From NCBI RefSeq assembly GCF_013426205.1, contig NC_089427.1, positions 2,666,001 through 2,730,000 on the forward strand: 64,000 bases of DNA, written 5' to 3'. Made by a program: the position numbers and the translations under genes. A model generated the notes under the pieces. That model ran no database searches, was not told the DNA's origin, and saw nothing but the letters and a program-made list of their open reading frames with translations. This document shows, in pieces, positions 11,219 to 24,252 of this stretch (its first letter is position 1; each line of letters begins with the position of its first letter). The stretch is from Metarhizium brunneum (Eukaryota; Ascomycota; Sordariomycetes; Hypocreales; Clavicipitaceae).

Positions 11219-14200
11219 GGTTCTGACCTCACATGCCCTTTGGATGAGACTTGGAGAGGATGTTACGATACGACGAGAGCACGGCGGCAATATGGTGCTT
11301 TGAATCGAAACAAAGTCAAGTTTAACACCAGAGTGTGGAGTAGGATGCTTGCTCCCTCACTCACGCGGCCGGATCGGCCGTTATAACCTCCCACTTCCTA
11401 GTTCATTTGCGTTTATTCTAGGTCAGTCCGTTCTTAGTTTGTACGGCCGGTGAATGATACCCCGTACGCGCATCATGGACCCGGACAGTGCATTTCCTAC
11501 CTGTCTCCATGTTTCTTGTCGGTCCTGTCTTGGTCTCGTCGGGCCAGCTCTGGAGCTTCAGAGCAGCCCACCACCAACTTCCGAGGATTCCAGCTGTCAG
11601 CCAGCAACTGGGACTCCGGACCTTGCTAGTGGCGCCCAATCATGATGCTGTGCAGCCATCCTCAGAGCTAGTCAGAGCTAGGACCCGAGTCGATTGTGGG
11701 TGGACTGACTCCCTTGTCGAACCGTCCTTGTCCAAATCTCGGAGTATGGAGTTGAACTCGACATGCCAACATGCCAGTTATTGGGACTGGTGCATCGTCC
11801 AGCAAGCATACATACATGTATGCATGCGCAGGCGCTGTCGTTATGGTTGCTTGCGTCTCTGCGGGGAAGTTGCATCTTTTACGACGAGTTCACCTCAGGA
11901 TAGCCTCATATTTGCATTGCCTGTCCTCGGAACCGAGCACGGAACGCAGAGCACCCTGACCACCGGTCAATCGTCTTTGGGGCTGACAAGTTTTTGCTTT
12001 TGCAGCCAGTCCACCATGCAGTGTGCGGCGTGAAGGCGCAACTGTTTCGATGCCCTCCGTTCAGTTCAGACCTGCTGACTATTTCATGACTGTACAATAT
12101 TGTTCTCCGTACTCCGTCGACAGCCTAGCTGATGCGAGGAAGCTGAACTTTTCAACCCTGGCTCTGGTCGCACATCCGGTGCCGCACCCGCGCCCCGATC
12201 ATGGGAACTTCTGGCCCCCACCGTCCATCCGAATGTTACCAGCTCATCTAGAACTGCATATTCCTTTGGAGAAACCCGTCTTACCAGATACAGTTGGAAG
12301 GGTGTCCTCCGTCCAAAGTACATACGCCACCATGCATGACCGTTTGTTGTTCTCTCATCCTCCCCCCCCCTTCACAGGATTCGATTCGGGACTTGCAGCG
12401 AACCTTGTCAGCCCGTCTCCAGACCAGATGTTCGGGTCGCTCATGCCAGATCTTGCCCAGTCGTGTCAGGGCACCAAGAGGACATGCCATTTGATTGCCC
12501 ACCTTGGCCGGTGTTTGCTGGTACCGAGACTCTCTTAGCTGGCATCTAAGCGCCGATGACGCCCGTCAATTGTGTCCAGAAAAACTTTCCCAGACAGGGT
12601 CTTTTCCTGTCAACTCTAATTGGAGCCGTTTCCCACGCGGGACTATCCCTGCCGATTCCGTCCCCATTGCTTGTTGCCTGATCATCGGACCAATCCAGGT
12701 CAACTACCGATGCTGTAGATCCCTGACTGCGGTCAAGGGGTTACTCAGTTTGGTGGGCCGCTGCCTTTTGCACAGTTACTACTACTCCGTACGGAGTAGC
12801 TTCAACGGCTATTCTTACAGGTACATGAATTCATGTGTTCGGATTGGGGTATGGGGACATGCAGACTTTTCTTCTCCATTATTCCAACCTACAGACTACG
12901 GAGTAGACAAGAGACGAAAACAGTCAAGCTGTTTCAGACCTTGCTCGTTCGTCAGTTGAGTACCGATCACAAAATCCTAGGGGAAGGCTCGTGTCCCATG
13001 GCCCCGGTCATTGGTAACACGTGTCCCTATGCGCTCCGGTGGACGTACGACAGCGTACAAAATGGTTTGTGCGTAACAAGATGAATAAGTTTCAGGAAAT
13101 ACGCTGCCAGCGGATTGGTTGATTTGAATACAAAAATCAGCCTGGGCATGCGGCAGCACCAGCCGGACGAGAGGAGAGCCTTATCCACGATGCTGAAGAA
13201 AACAGCCCACAAATATCCTCCATTCATTAATTCTCCTTTATGCTATAACGTCCAGGTAAAGTTCCCTGCAGGAGTAAACTCTTTTTTTGCCAATCCTTTG
13301 TCAACTCCTCTCCGGATGCAACATCCCCTCCGTCTCAATTCCTTTCTGGACATATCGGTATCTGAGGATGCCCACCGAATAACTTTGCCTATGGGTTCGT
13401 GCTCACTTCCTTTCCATCTAGCACTCTCATCGTCTTCCACGTGCTGCATATCATCCACAGTCTCCTTTCCGGATTGGGATGTTTCCTCCTTCCCGCACGT
13501 CAGTCCCATGGCATACCAGGTTGCCGCGGCTGAACCCGCAACGATGGAACTTCACCAGCGTAAAAATGCGCTGAATCGACATTCATGTCTCCGTACGGAG
13601 TACAGAGTACATGCATTGTGTGAGTCAGGTTTGAGACATTTTCATCAGTTGAACGGTTGTTTGTTTGAGCGGTGAATTTAATAGCGCAACATGGCACATC
13701 TTACTAGTATTCACTGTCACAAGAACGATCATCCGACGCACATTGAGCAGAGGGCATTTAAGACATGTGGCTTGTGTGTCCGTACAAAGCGTAATACGGG
13801 GAAGGTGAAAATTTTTCTACAGGTCCATGGCTACCTGCTCCCAACTGCCGTAGGAGTGTAGATGCGTAGGTCATCATCCGGTACACGCAAAGATATTCCA
13901 TTACTACCTAGGCATGTGGTAATAGTAAGTTGTCCAAGAAGCGAGTGACTTGCCAGCCAAATTTCCTATATACCTTTTCCTGTGGTTGCATTCGTTCTAG
14001 TTTAGTTAGTACTATTTTTGTAGCAACGTGATCTTGTATTGGGATTAAGGCTCGCCCACATTCGTGATGCCCATCATATCGCACTCTGATTCACGTCGAA
14101 CACATGTTTAAACACGTACTTTTGCATGATTTTGGTTCAGAAGTTCGTTTTATTGCTCGTAAATGGAACCAAATGCCGCCTCGAGTACTACTAGGTGCCT

Positions 14201-14317
14201 TTGCAAAAAAAAAAAAGAAAGAAACCCTCAAGTAAAAGGACCGCCTCTCCACTCCAATGACGCCTCCCATATGCAAATATACAAACCAAAAATATGCCAC
14301 TAAACACACGAAACCAA
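11219..14317. other. 3.1-kb intergenic region rich in TACGGAGTA palindromes
   Basis: No gene is supported; the open frames here lack ATG starts or have random composition. The stretch carries several copies of a recurrent near-palindrome: 12105-12117, a perfect 18-bp palindrome CTACTCCGTACGGAGTAG at 12782-12799, 12896-12906 and 13589-13603. A CCTAGG-type motif lies at 13906-13914. The left end is the promoter side of the Zn2Cys6 gene. Confidence 0.6.
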
Positions 14318-16215
14318 TCAGGCCTCCACACCAGCTATGCTGCCTTTCCTCCTCAAATCACCAGCCTTCAACTTCCTGACCACCTGATACGACCTATCGA
14401 GCTCATTCTCGACGGCACATCGAATCCTCAGCGCCGCCACTGCGGGCCATACACTCCTCTCGCCCCTCAAGATCCAGTAATTCAGCGTATCCCTCGTCGG
14501 CGTCTCCAAAAGCCGTACGAAGTCCCAGGCCGTAACTTCTGGTACCAGCGTCATGGAGGCCGCCGGTATTCGCTCATCCACCAAAAATCGCCTAATACTC
14601 GACGGAAGTAGTCGCAGCGTGTCGAGTTGTCTTAAGCGGTGACGAACTTCGAGACCGACCATGCGGACGAAAAAAGCGGAGAGTTGTGTGGTTTTGCTGC
14701 GGGATAGGAGCGACGGGCCGTGCATGTCAGACTGCAGGAAGGGGATGAGGTAGGGGCGGGCTTGGCTGACGATGAAGTGGTTAACATTGAAAAGTTCGGC
14801 GATGCGTTGGAGAGGAGAGTCCCGGTCCGTGTAAGAGGTGTGTGTCCAGTGGCGGAAGTTGGTAGTGTTGGCAGCGGCCCATGGCACGATGGTGCCGTGG
14901 ACGTCTTTGGCGAGGATTTTGACTTTGCGGGAGCCGTAGAGCGAGGGAGACGAGGCATTAGATGCTACGGCGGCCGTCCATATCAACTGGTTTCGCACTG
15001 TCAGTTGAATGCTCAGATATAACGCGTGGATTGGGGAGCGGGGAGTAACTCACAACGTTCGGGGCCGTGATATAATTCATGAGAGTCGGCACGCCACCCT
15101 GACTCTCCGTAGCAACAGTAATGTTGAGGACCCTCTTACTCCGATTGTAGGCCTCTTCAAAGGTTAAATCACCCACATTCGCCCTTACACAATCCTCCAG
15201 CACTGTAACATCCAAAAAGTATCCTTCGCGAGAAAACCTCCGCAGTCGTCGCATCAACGTCGCCCATCTCGATTTGAACGTCTGTTCACGGGGTATCACT
15301 CCACTCTCTGACCTGCCTTTCGATGCAAACGCCGAGACGTCAATGCCGTCGCCTGTCAAGATACTGGGTAGTTCTTCTTCTGTATGTATAGCCACCAAGG
15401 CGGCTATCAGGGCACCCGTCCCTGTTCCAGTAATGATGCGAGGAAGGAGACCGCGCAAGAAGAGGGCTTTGGCAATACCAAGATGGCATAATCCAAAGAT
15501 GGATCCACCTTGCAGGACTAGAGTGCTCCGGCCGAATGCCTGTCTGGTATCATGAATAAAATCGAGTTTCATCTGATTCGTCAATACGCTCCCTCCACCT
15601 TGCGAGTTGGACATGAATGTAGTTGGCAGTGTGCTGATGTCATCCACAGTCTCCGCGACTTGTGATATGTACTCCTCAATCAGATATTTGGTCCCCGAGA
15701 AGGATCGATTGTACAGCTTAGGCACAGTGATGTTTCCTAAATTGCGGATGAGGCCGGATCGGAGAAGGTTGACTAATTGCTGAAACTGGCTCTCTTCACG
15801 AGCAACAGCCAAAGAATGCAAGCGTTCGGTGATGAGCCTCCAGTCGTAATATTTGGATGTAGGGTTGTTCCTCCTGCACCAAGAAAATGGTTAGCAAGGC
15901 CGTTCCTCAGTGCATCGGCATGGCCGGTGAAGCGCCGCGTTACCATAAGTCTAAACCAAGCAAGCTATCCAAATGGAGAGCTGCCTCTTCCCAATCCTCG
16001 AAGCTCTCTGCATTGCGCAACAGTTCCAGCCACAAATCCACAGGATGCCTGCCGGTATACCAGCTCACGAGCTTCTGTACCAGTGTCAGTAGGAGAACCA
16101 TGACGAGCCAGCCAGCCAGGCTCACGGCAAAGGAGCAACAGACAACAAACAAAAATGTTTTGAAAGGAAGGAACGCGAAGCTTAAAACCAACCTTGATCC
16201 AGAACGTGCCAACAT
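14318..16215 (-). CDS. patatin-like/TGL triacylglycerol lipase family protein with degenerate active site
   Basis: Three exons: 16215-15944, 15873-15054, 14986-14318; 586 residues. The N-terminus has a long hydrophobic region (about residues 12-48) before the WYTGRHPVDLWLE motif. A DUF3336-like block follows (DWEEAALHLDSLLGLD; LAVAREESQFQQ), then a patatin domain with the glycine-rich oxyanion region (LQGGSIFGLCHLGIAKAL). In the position of the usual GXSXG nucleophile elbow the sequence reads GTGTG, so the serine is glycine. The aspartate motif, usually DGS, reads TDRDSPL before FNVNHFIVSQ. The fold is therefore that of yeast Tgl3/4/5-type lipid-droplet lipases, but hydrolase activity is doubtful. 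Start is the first in-frame ATG (16215). An upstream exon is possible. Confidence 0.85.
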
Positions 16216-17112
16216 CCACAATCACTCTCCAGACAGCTAGGACAGCCCCCATGATGTGCCGAGGGTGACGAGATCACAGGCCATGCAGCCGATAGTAACA
16301 CTTGGGCAATGTAGATCGGTGGGTCTGGTCGCCAGAGAGTCTTCAATGTTGACGGGTTGCTACTCTCAGACAGAGGCCTGCGTGATTGGAAACAGCATCT
16401 TAAGGCTGTGCGAGAGATGGCGAAGTGTGGTTGCCTTGTTTTGTCCAATTGATGCCGAGCGGCACATGCTGAGCCTGCAAGTCAAGGCTTGTTTCCGACT
16501 TGGGACGGTGAGCATGTGATTGATAGATGGGGTGTCATTGATGCCGGGGATGGGATGAACTTGCCTAAGCTTTCCCCAAGCTTCGGAGAAGGAGGCGCTA
16601 ATAAAACAACCCCCCACCACCCGGAACCGCTTGATACTACGCACCTAAAAAAAAAAAAAGGTACTATTACCACCACCACTACTAGTACTTACCTAGCAGG
16701 TACCTAGGCAGCTGCATGTACCTCTTCGTTAATTTCGGATCACGTCGAACATCGAAACGATACACTCGACTGACAACGGATGCGACAGGCCGGAAATCTT
16801 TGCTCCTGCGGCTGCGGCCCGGTCGATATCCTAGCTTAGTTATTGTCTTCTTGATCGGACCGAGAGTTCTTGCTTGTGTTTTGCGAGACAATGAGTCCAT
16901 CGGCCGCATGACGGCGTCAACAGTCTACGCACATGTACCTTGGGAAATCTGCCTGGCTTCTCTCAAACTGCGTTGACACATCTAATATGTATGATGTGCT
17001 GCTTGGGTTCGCAGTTTTCTCTTCCAAAATCTTCAACGCCTTATAAGTGGTTATACAGGATAGATAATAAGTAGACTCCATGATAAATAGCCATTTCCAC
17101 TTCCAAACCCCC
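16216..17112. other. intergenic, no gene; TACCTAGG motifs
   Basis: This is the promoter side of the patatin-like gene and the 3' flank of LEO1. It contains an A-tract at about 16648-16660 and paired ACCTAG motifs at 16687-16711. No coding signal was seen. Confidence 0.6.
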
Positions 17113-18419
17113 TTACTCATCCTCATCCTCGTCTATGATGTTTCGCCGCCTAGCTCTTGCAGAGGGCTCGCCAGGTTCGACCTCATCTCCTTCAGCATCC
17201 TCATCATCATCTGGATCCGCTGTCCTCTGCCGCTTGTTGCGAGGTCGTCGTTCCTCCTCGTCATCATCATCCAATATATCCTCATCATCTTCTTCTGCTG
17301 CACTGTCCATTTCTTCCTCATCACTTCCCACCAGAAAACCGTCATCCAAATCGTAGTCCTCACGGCGTCCAACACCCTGTGGGAGATCGTCGTCAGAGTC
17401 ATACTCTGGCCGGCGCTTCTTCGGTTTCGTAGATCCTGGCATGCCTCGCTTGCGTCCAGATCCAAAGCCACGTCCACCTTCGAGGTCTCCAATCGATAGA
17501 CCCCCGCGACCAGACCGTCCGAGTCCACCATCCATCTTCAACGCAGCGTTTTCGCGTCGACGCTGAGCCTTCATCCTCTCCTTTTCTGCCATTTCGGCCT
17601 GTTTCTTCTGCAATTCAGGGTCTCTGGTGGTACGGATAATCATGTCACCGTCGTTCACCGACTTGCTGGCTTGTGCCATCCGCTCTGCCAATACCGACAG
17701 CGCGTCATCTCCCACTGCCTTATTGGGCCGCACGTTGAACTGCTCCGTCAAGTGACCAACAGTCAGTAGTAGATTGCTGCCGAGTTCTGCCGCTGCCGCG
17801 TAGTTGTGCCCATCGTTAAGCTCGTTGTATGGTTGGTCCATTCCCGGCGCGAGTGCCTTCTTTTGTATTTCGTAATGCTCGCCACCGACAGAGATGGTCA
17901 CTGAGCCATCACTCCACCTGTAAATATTGGTGTTGCTCTGTAGATCTCCAGTGCTTGCATCTTTTCGGATACGAGCGACGTGTTTCGGTCTGTCGGATTT
18001 CGCATTGGCAAGATCAAAATCGCTTGGCTGGAAGGTTTCCGAAACGTATTCCTCGGGCATGAATTTGATGAATTTAGGGACTCTCATAACACGAAGCTGA
18101 TTTGCACAGTCAGTCTAGGTTACAATTGATATCGCGTCATGAATAACTCAAGCCCTCTTACAATTCCGTCTTTGGGGTTTGGGATCTGATGGCGATACGT
18201 CTGTACCGCCATGACAACCCGATCTCGCGTCTCATGTGGCAGGCCATCCTCCCCATCATAATCTCGTCGCCTCGCATCGGGATCTTCATCAGGGTCCGAG
18301 GCTAGTTCGTCATCGTCCAGAACCCGCGGCGCTCTCGGCTCTTCGTCGCCCTCATCGCCAAAGAGGTCATCGCCGACGGTTTCGTCGAGACCATCGAGAG
18401 GGTCCTCAGAGTCAGACAT
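17113..18419 (-). CDS. LEO1: RNA polymerase II-associated Paf1 complex subunit Leo1
   Basis: Two exons: 18419-18162 and 18096-17113, with a 65-bp intron; 413 residues. The N-terminus is highly acidic (MSDSEDPLDGLDETVGDDLF). The central Leo1 domain, about residues 85-260, includes LRVMRVPKFIKFMPEE, IYRWSDGSVTISVGGEHYEI and NLLLTVGHLTEQF. A Lys/Arg-rich linker (KKQAEMAEKERMKAQRRREN) and an acidic tail of Asp/Glu runs ending EDEDE follow. Leo1 is a subunit of the Paf1 elongation complex, which travels with RNA polymerase II and promotes histone modification. The gene is divergent from the MOB gene at 19539, with about 1.1 kb between the starts. Confidence 0.96.
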
Positions 18420-19538
18420 GGTGTTAAGGGCTGCTTTTGCAAGCTACGAGTTGAAATTTGTGGTTCGTAGTCGATAGGAGCTGCACAACGTGGCCAAAAG
18501 TGGTTGAGCTTGCTGGAGGGCGAGATTTGAAGGTTGCGCAGAACTGTAAACGGCAGCCATCCGCAAGCGCGCAGCAGCGAGGTCAAAATTGCGCACGGGC
18601 CACATCGGGACTAGACCAGTCTCACGACTTGCACCTTTTAGCGACGTGGACCTCTTCCTCTAAAAGGCTCACTGCATGCAACAAAAATCAGGATTGATTA
18701 TCTAGGTTGGAAAGATTCAATTCTTACAGGCTCCTTGGTCTGATTCGATGCATCCAATCATTGAAGAAGCTCTCTAACTGTAATGGCGTTCCCGCACACA
18801 TTGCTGCTCCAACCTCTCACTGGAAGCAGCCGGAACTCCATCTGACTGGACAATAGACGCCAGATGTGTAGATGAACGTTTCAAATATTTTTGAGCATTG
18901 AGCCGTGAGCCGATGATGCCCCCGCGCTGCGGTCAATTCATTCGGAGGCGTTGTAGCTGCCAAACCAAACATGGGGCTCAGGCCGGGCATTCCTTGCTGG
19001 CTTCTTGTCACTTCAGCACTGTAGGTGAACTATTCGCCTCCGATCTCCAGTGCCTGTCGCAAGCTCTTGAAATATCGTCGCAACACCGGCTCCCAAACAC
19101 GACAAGTATCGTTCCCAGACTGTTTGAGCAGAGCAAGCTTCTGGCGCGAGGCATTGGCGCGACGTGTGTCCAGACCGCGGCAGGGATCTGGATCTATCTG
19201 CGCCTCTCGAACGCACCTAAGCAAATTGACCAATCAGCACGCGGCACCCCACATTTGGCCGTCACCGTCTCGTAAAGGACCCCGTCCCCCTCTCTCGCAC
19301 ACCAGACGTGGACTCCTGATAGAATCCCTTTGCATACTAGGCATTTGTCCACGCCGCTTTTCTTGGGTGGTATCTGCTTCTTGCCTCACGCCGACGGTTG
19401 CTTTCATTCCTTCTCTTCCTACAGCCTTGTCCGCGTGTCCGCCGCCTCGCATAAGATCCCGTGACGGGAGCTTTCGGCCCCTCTGGCGTTTCCTTTGCAT
19501 TGCCGCCCTCCATCTCAGTCCCCGCCTTTTCATTCATC
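18420..19538. other. divergent promoter region of LEO1 and MOB gene
   Basis: This 1.1-kb stretch lies between two genes transcribed outwards. A 188-codon plus-strand frame (19025-19591) overlaps the first MOB exon in another frame, but its composition (Ser/Arg/Pro-rich, few acidic residues) looks like open noncoding DNA. The pyrimidine-rich part at about 19370-19535 probably belongs to the MOB leader. Confidence 0.55.
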
Positions 19539-21384
19539 ATGTCCAACCTCTTCTCCGGGATGTAAGTAACTGTGCTATTTCCTCCGGTTGATTTTGTTCT
19601 TTTTGCTTTAATACATACCTCCTCTGCCGTCAGCCTCTCTGCTACAGAAGACAGAAAAGACAGAAGAGGCCCTCAAGCAAGAGCCGCCAGGAGCAAGCTG
19701 GATCATCCAAGGTCAAGCCCCATTCCTCTGAGCCTCTATCCAGCAGGTCCATCTCTACTCGTTCGATACCGGCAATTAGTCCAAGATGGAGGCTGTATAC
19801 TTTATAATGCCACAGGGCCTGTGAAGTGGGATTCAAGAAGGCGGTCCAGACTCTCGATGCCTGTATCAGAGACACTCCCGAACAGCCACCGCCCGTTTGC
19901 CAATTACTTGCAGGCCGGCTGCGTTCCTCTCCCTATGAGTCAAGTGGTTCAAGATAAAACTGATTGGCAAGGTATAGCCTGGTAGACCAGGTTGGCGAGA
20001 CGCTCCCTCCATTCAATACCGACAGCGTCTTGCCCGCCGCGCATCAGTTCTTGCGTGGGCCCCGGCGTCTAGATAACGAGATATGTTGCAAGATCTATTG
20101 CAGAGCCGTCCTGAAACCTGAAAGAGCCTTAATACGGCATACCTCAGAGGACATGGGTTCCTCAGGGTGTGCTCATTGTTCTCTGAAACACCATTGCGAC
20201 AGCCATTAGTCGGCACAAAGCTTAAATTACTGCTAACTTTGGATTCTTAGCAACGCTCGATTTCGAGGCGCTTCAACGAAGCCGCCCGGCCAAAAGAGCC
20301 CATCTCCGTCGACAGGCGGCCCGCCTGTGCCAGCTGACACTGCTTCCCAGGGCAGTCAGTCCTCGACAAATCTTGCTCCCAAGGTTCCGCCTCTGCCAAA
20401 TTCCCCATCCCTCGCCCAAACGATCGGAATGGACGCATCTAGTAGCGGAATGTCCAACGCCGAAGACATCATCAATAATTACCACCTTCCCCGCCCGCTA
20501 CCTTTATGGCTTAACGCCCAGTATGTCAAGCATATTGTCAAAGGAAACTTTATGACGTTGAGTGCTCGACCAAAGACTGTGGAGCAAGGAGAATGGATCG
20601 CCCACCAAGGTATGCAAAACGTTCTGAGTGATGATGTTATAATCTTCCGGCCGGCTGACTGTCCGAGGTAGTTGTCGAGCATTATCGAAACCTGTGGAAT
20701 TTTGTGCGCGTGGTTCATGAGAAAGAGGATGACGGCACAAGCATTTGCAACCCCACCACTTGCCCTCGCATGTCTGCTGGAGCGTGAGTGTCAACACGGT
20801 CAACACTTCACCAAGATGGAAACACTGACATGGTACACAGAAATCATTCCTTCACATGGCTGAATAACAGACGAGAGCCTGTAGAACTTCCCGCATACGA
20901 GTACATGACGTTGATGCAACGATGGATTTCGGGTAAAATTGACGACACCGCAATCTTTCCCACAGACCCTTCCGGTGTATCATACGCCCATAACCCCAGC
21001 ATCACAACGACGCCTTTATCTCAACTTTCCAACCCCGGAGAGGCCGAATACATTGGGAAACGGTCGGGCTTCCCAGAGAAGTTTCTCGAAGTTTGCCAGA
21101 TGATTTTCCGTCAAATGTTTCGTGTGTACGCCCACCTTTACTGGGCACATTTCACCGAGCCTTTCTATCACCTGAACCTTGAAAAACAACTCAATAGCTG
21201 TTTCTCTCACTTTATTCTGACAGCAACTGCGCTGGACATGCTTAAACCGCAGGAATTGGAGCCGATGCAAGCCCTGATCGACCTGTGGGCAGCAAATGGG
21301 ACGTTCCCACCTGAGTCTAAGGCTTACGAGTATGCTAACTTGCGGGCTGGCGAACGACTCCTTCATCTTGCAGGTGCTCAGTAA
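19539..21384 (+). CDS. MOB family kinase activator (Mob1/phocein fold), Mob2-like
   Basis: Four exons: 19539-19561, 20251-20609, 20672-20783, 20841-21384; 345 residues. The first exon is only 23 nt (MSNLFSG plus two bases) and is followed by a 689-bp intron with a CTAAC branch site. This is chosen because the spliced frame gives MSNLFSGINARFRG and leads into the body without stops. The Mob core shows GEWIAHQ, CNPTTCPRMSAG (zinc-binding cysteines), HSFTWLNN, FRQMFRVYAHLYWAHF and LNSCFSHF, with the metal-binding histidines in the last two. A roughly 30-residue insert (around ITTTPLSQLSNPGEAEYIGK) separates the halves. MOB proteins bind and activate NDR/LATS kinases that control polarity and septation. 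The choice of Mob2 over Mob1 rests on general resemblance and is not certain. Confidence 0.9.
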
Positions 21385-24227
21385 AGCTGTATAGTCGTTT
21401 TTTCTTTCGGCGTATCGCATCTGTTTTGAGTTATTTACACAACTTCGGCTGCTGTCCTGGGAACAGCATTGCCTTGTATGCATGGGCGAATGGATACACA
21501 GGAAAACAGCATATGACGTTTTGCTCTGAGTTTGAGGGCGTGTCCACTGCAGGCCAGAGGAGTTGCGAAATGGAGTTCGATTCTCAGGATGGGTAGGCGA
21601 AGCATAAGTGAGCATGAGGAGGATAGAAACAATCAAGAAATGGCGGAGCGTAGTAGACGGAATGCATTTTGGAATCATGGAAAGGTGGATGAATAGAGTC
21701 TGCCTGTACTGGCAACAAAGTCATCACCTTTGTGCGAATCCTGTTCAATTGGACTTGAGTTTGCGTGATGCTTTGGGATGGCATTTGCAATGTATCTAGT
21801 ACCACATATTCCAATGCCATCATCAAGAGTATTAGGTACCTAAGTAGGTATCCAGAGCCATATCGTGATTCACCTCAACATCCATACCCTTCACAATCCC
21901 TACATATGTCAAGATCTCGATCAAAAAAATGCACCTGGAACCACCTTATCTACATATGCTGTGTCATCATATCCTCCGAACACATTTCGCTCGATGCCCA
22001 ACGGCCCAACGCAGACCCCATCAGATGACTGTCCTCTTTTTAACCACCCCCCCTTCCTTTCCAAAAGAGGCGCGATCCAGACGCAGGGGCTATGCACTCA
22101 CGTATCCTATCTATGCACCGTGGCCTGACCAAACCAGAGTACGACTTTCCCATGCTCCATGTGATGCGTGCCTGTTTCCCTCTCCACATGCCGTGCTTCA
22201 ATGGTTTGCGTCGTGACACTGCAAAACCTATACTTTGCTGATTGCACTTTTGCGATTTGACAATTCAGAACTCGTTTTTGAGATGTCTCCTTCTGTTGGC
22301 ACGATCTATTATAGGACTAGAACTGCCTTGGGTATCATGTGCGTCTCTCATCGCCACCGCTTGGACTAGGCCGCCGCCTTCGTCAAGCTATAAAAATAGA
22401 TAGACAATGTACTCCCCACGGGAAACTGGATAGTTGATTTGATACTCGAACCCTGTGTTGATGCCGTGCTCACTGACCAGCCTCTGGGGACCACGAGACT
22501 GTCGATTCCATGGCTGGGTTCATGTCGCACACCCCCCTGTGGGAAGCTCTTATTTTATTTCTCTTTGGCCGATTCTCTTCTACTCCCTCTTTAAGCTTCT
22601 TCGCCCATCATTTCGCCCCTTGAAATAGAACGTGGATTTTATGCATTCATGTGGAACAAGGACAAGGGTCAGGTTAGGAAGGGCTTCTGCTGACCGCAAC
22701 ATATGGACGGTATGGAATGGGTAAAGATGACCGCCTCTTTGGACCAAAGTTTCTCCAAATGGGCCAGTAGGGGGGCAGTAGTTCCAAATATGGAATTCCG
22801 GTTGTTGGCAGCAGATGCATCTTGACTAATTATGATTCTTTTTTTTTCCGCGGCGAGATTTTTAGTCCCTTAGCACTTGGCTTATCTGTTTCAGCATTTT
22901 GGTGCCGTTAGCTCTGGTACGATGGGGTTATACCAGGCAGACCGATATTTTCCGAAAACAGACATATTGTGGGATCTATGAGACACGGGCTGAGATGCGG
23001 CTTGCGTTGGATTTTTTTTCGTCCTGAAATCGTCATTGCTCTACATTGTACGTCGGCTCGGTAATATTTTCCTGGGGTTGGTTGGCTAGTTAGTTTGGAT
23101 GCAGAGTGTGTGGTTCCGAAAGCAACTTTGCCCAGGATTATTGACGCATCGAAGCAGGAGTGTAGAAAGACATGATTGTATACTATGAACATAGAGAGGA
23201 AGCAGTGCTCCAGATTAATCTAAGTAAGCCGTACTGTGTGGGTTGCATTCACACCGCAGTAGCAGAGTCCCTCTTGTCTGTTACTACAACGGGCAACACT
23301 TCGTCGTCACACAGGCCAACCTGGGCAGCGGGTGTGTTCGGCCAACTTGCGAACCATGGAAGCTATGCCCGAGACATGTTGGCGACTATTTTCGAAAATG
23401 GTGGGCAGAGAGAGGACTGGCACCACCAAGCTTTTTTTTGAGACGAATGTGCCAAAGTTCAAGCAGGCTCCAGTTGCGGAACTTTGGCCGGGGAGATGGA
23501 TGATTGGCAGCCATGGTGACATGAGCATTACTGGCGCTTTATATAGGTAACGGCGCTTTGTCGGCCATGTCCTGTGCCTCTACGCCGGAACATGATCCGA
23601 ACGGTGAGTAGTCGTCCGTTGTGCTCTGTCCCGACGTGACCATCAGTGACGATTGGCAGCGAGGCATCGCATCGCTCGTCGTAAGGGAGGGAGGCTCGGT
23701 GCCCAACTTCCCACGCTGATGGAGGAACTGAAAGCGAGAGCACGATCGACGAGCGGGAACGAGATGGGCAAAAACTGGAAACACACCGACTAACACCACG
23801 GTTTGAGATATGGGCACCATGGCCGCTCAATATGCGGCCATGAGGCACAGTGGAGCTGCTGATACCAGAACAGTTGTGTGGTTGGATCACGGCCTGGCGT
23901 GTGAGCGAGTGTCGACCAAACAAACCCAGCCCCCATCTAGAAAAAGGGCTGCCATTAGTACTCCGTACGAGCCACCGACTGAGGCGAAAGAAGAAGAAAT
24001 GGTATCTGAGAGGCCGGGAGCGAGCCATTAAACGGACACTAGATTCAGCGGACGAGAACGGGTACTCCGTAGAGGCAAAGAGGATATTCCAAAGACTAGA
24101 GGGCAGGTTTGCGATTGCACGCAGAGAAGCTCGCTTGGCTGTCTTGACGGTCCATGAACGAGGGCATGCGAACAGACTAATTGGACCATCACGTCGCATT
24201 TTCTTTGAGGAGAGATGCAGTCGGTCA

Positions 24228-24252
24228 GGTGGTGGAGGTGGTGGTGGTGGTG
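24228..24252. repeat. imperfect (GGT)n microsatellite
   Basis: A run of GGT/GGA triplets in the gene-free region. It is probably neutral; on the minus strand it would read as proline- or histidine-rich. Confidence 0.75.

Noticed and set aside
12023..12538. 171-codon plus-strand frame
   Set aside because: GTG start, no domain, and it spans recurrent intergenic motifs.
19025..19591. 188-codon frame over the MOB leader
   Set aside because: It overlaps the MOB first exon in another frame and has leader-like Ser/Arg/Pro composition.
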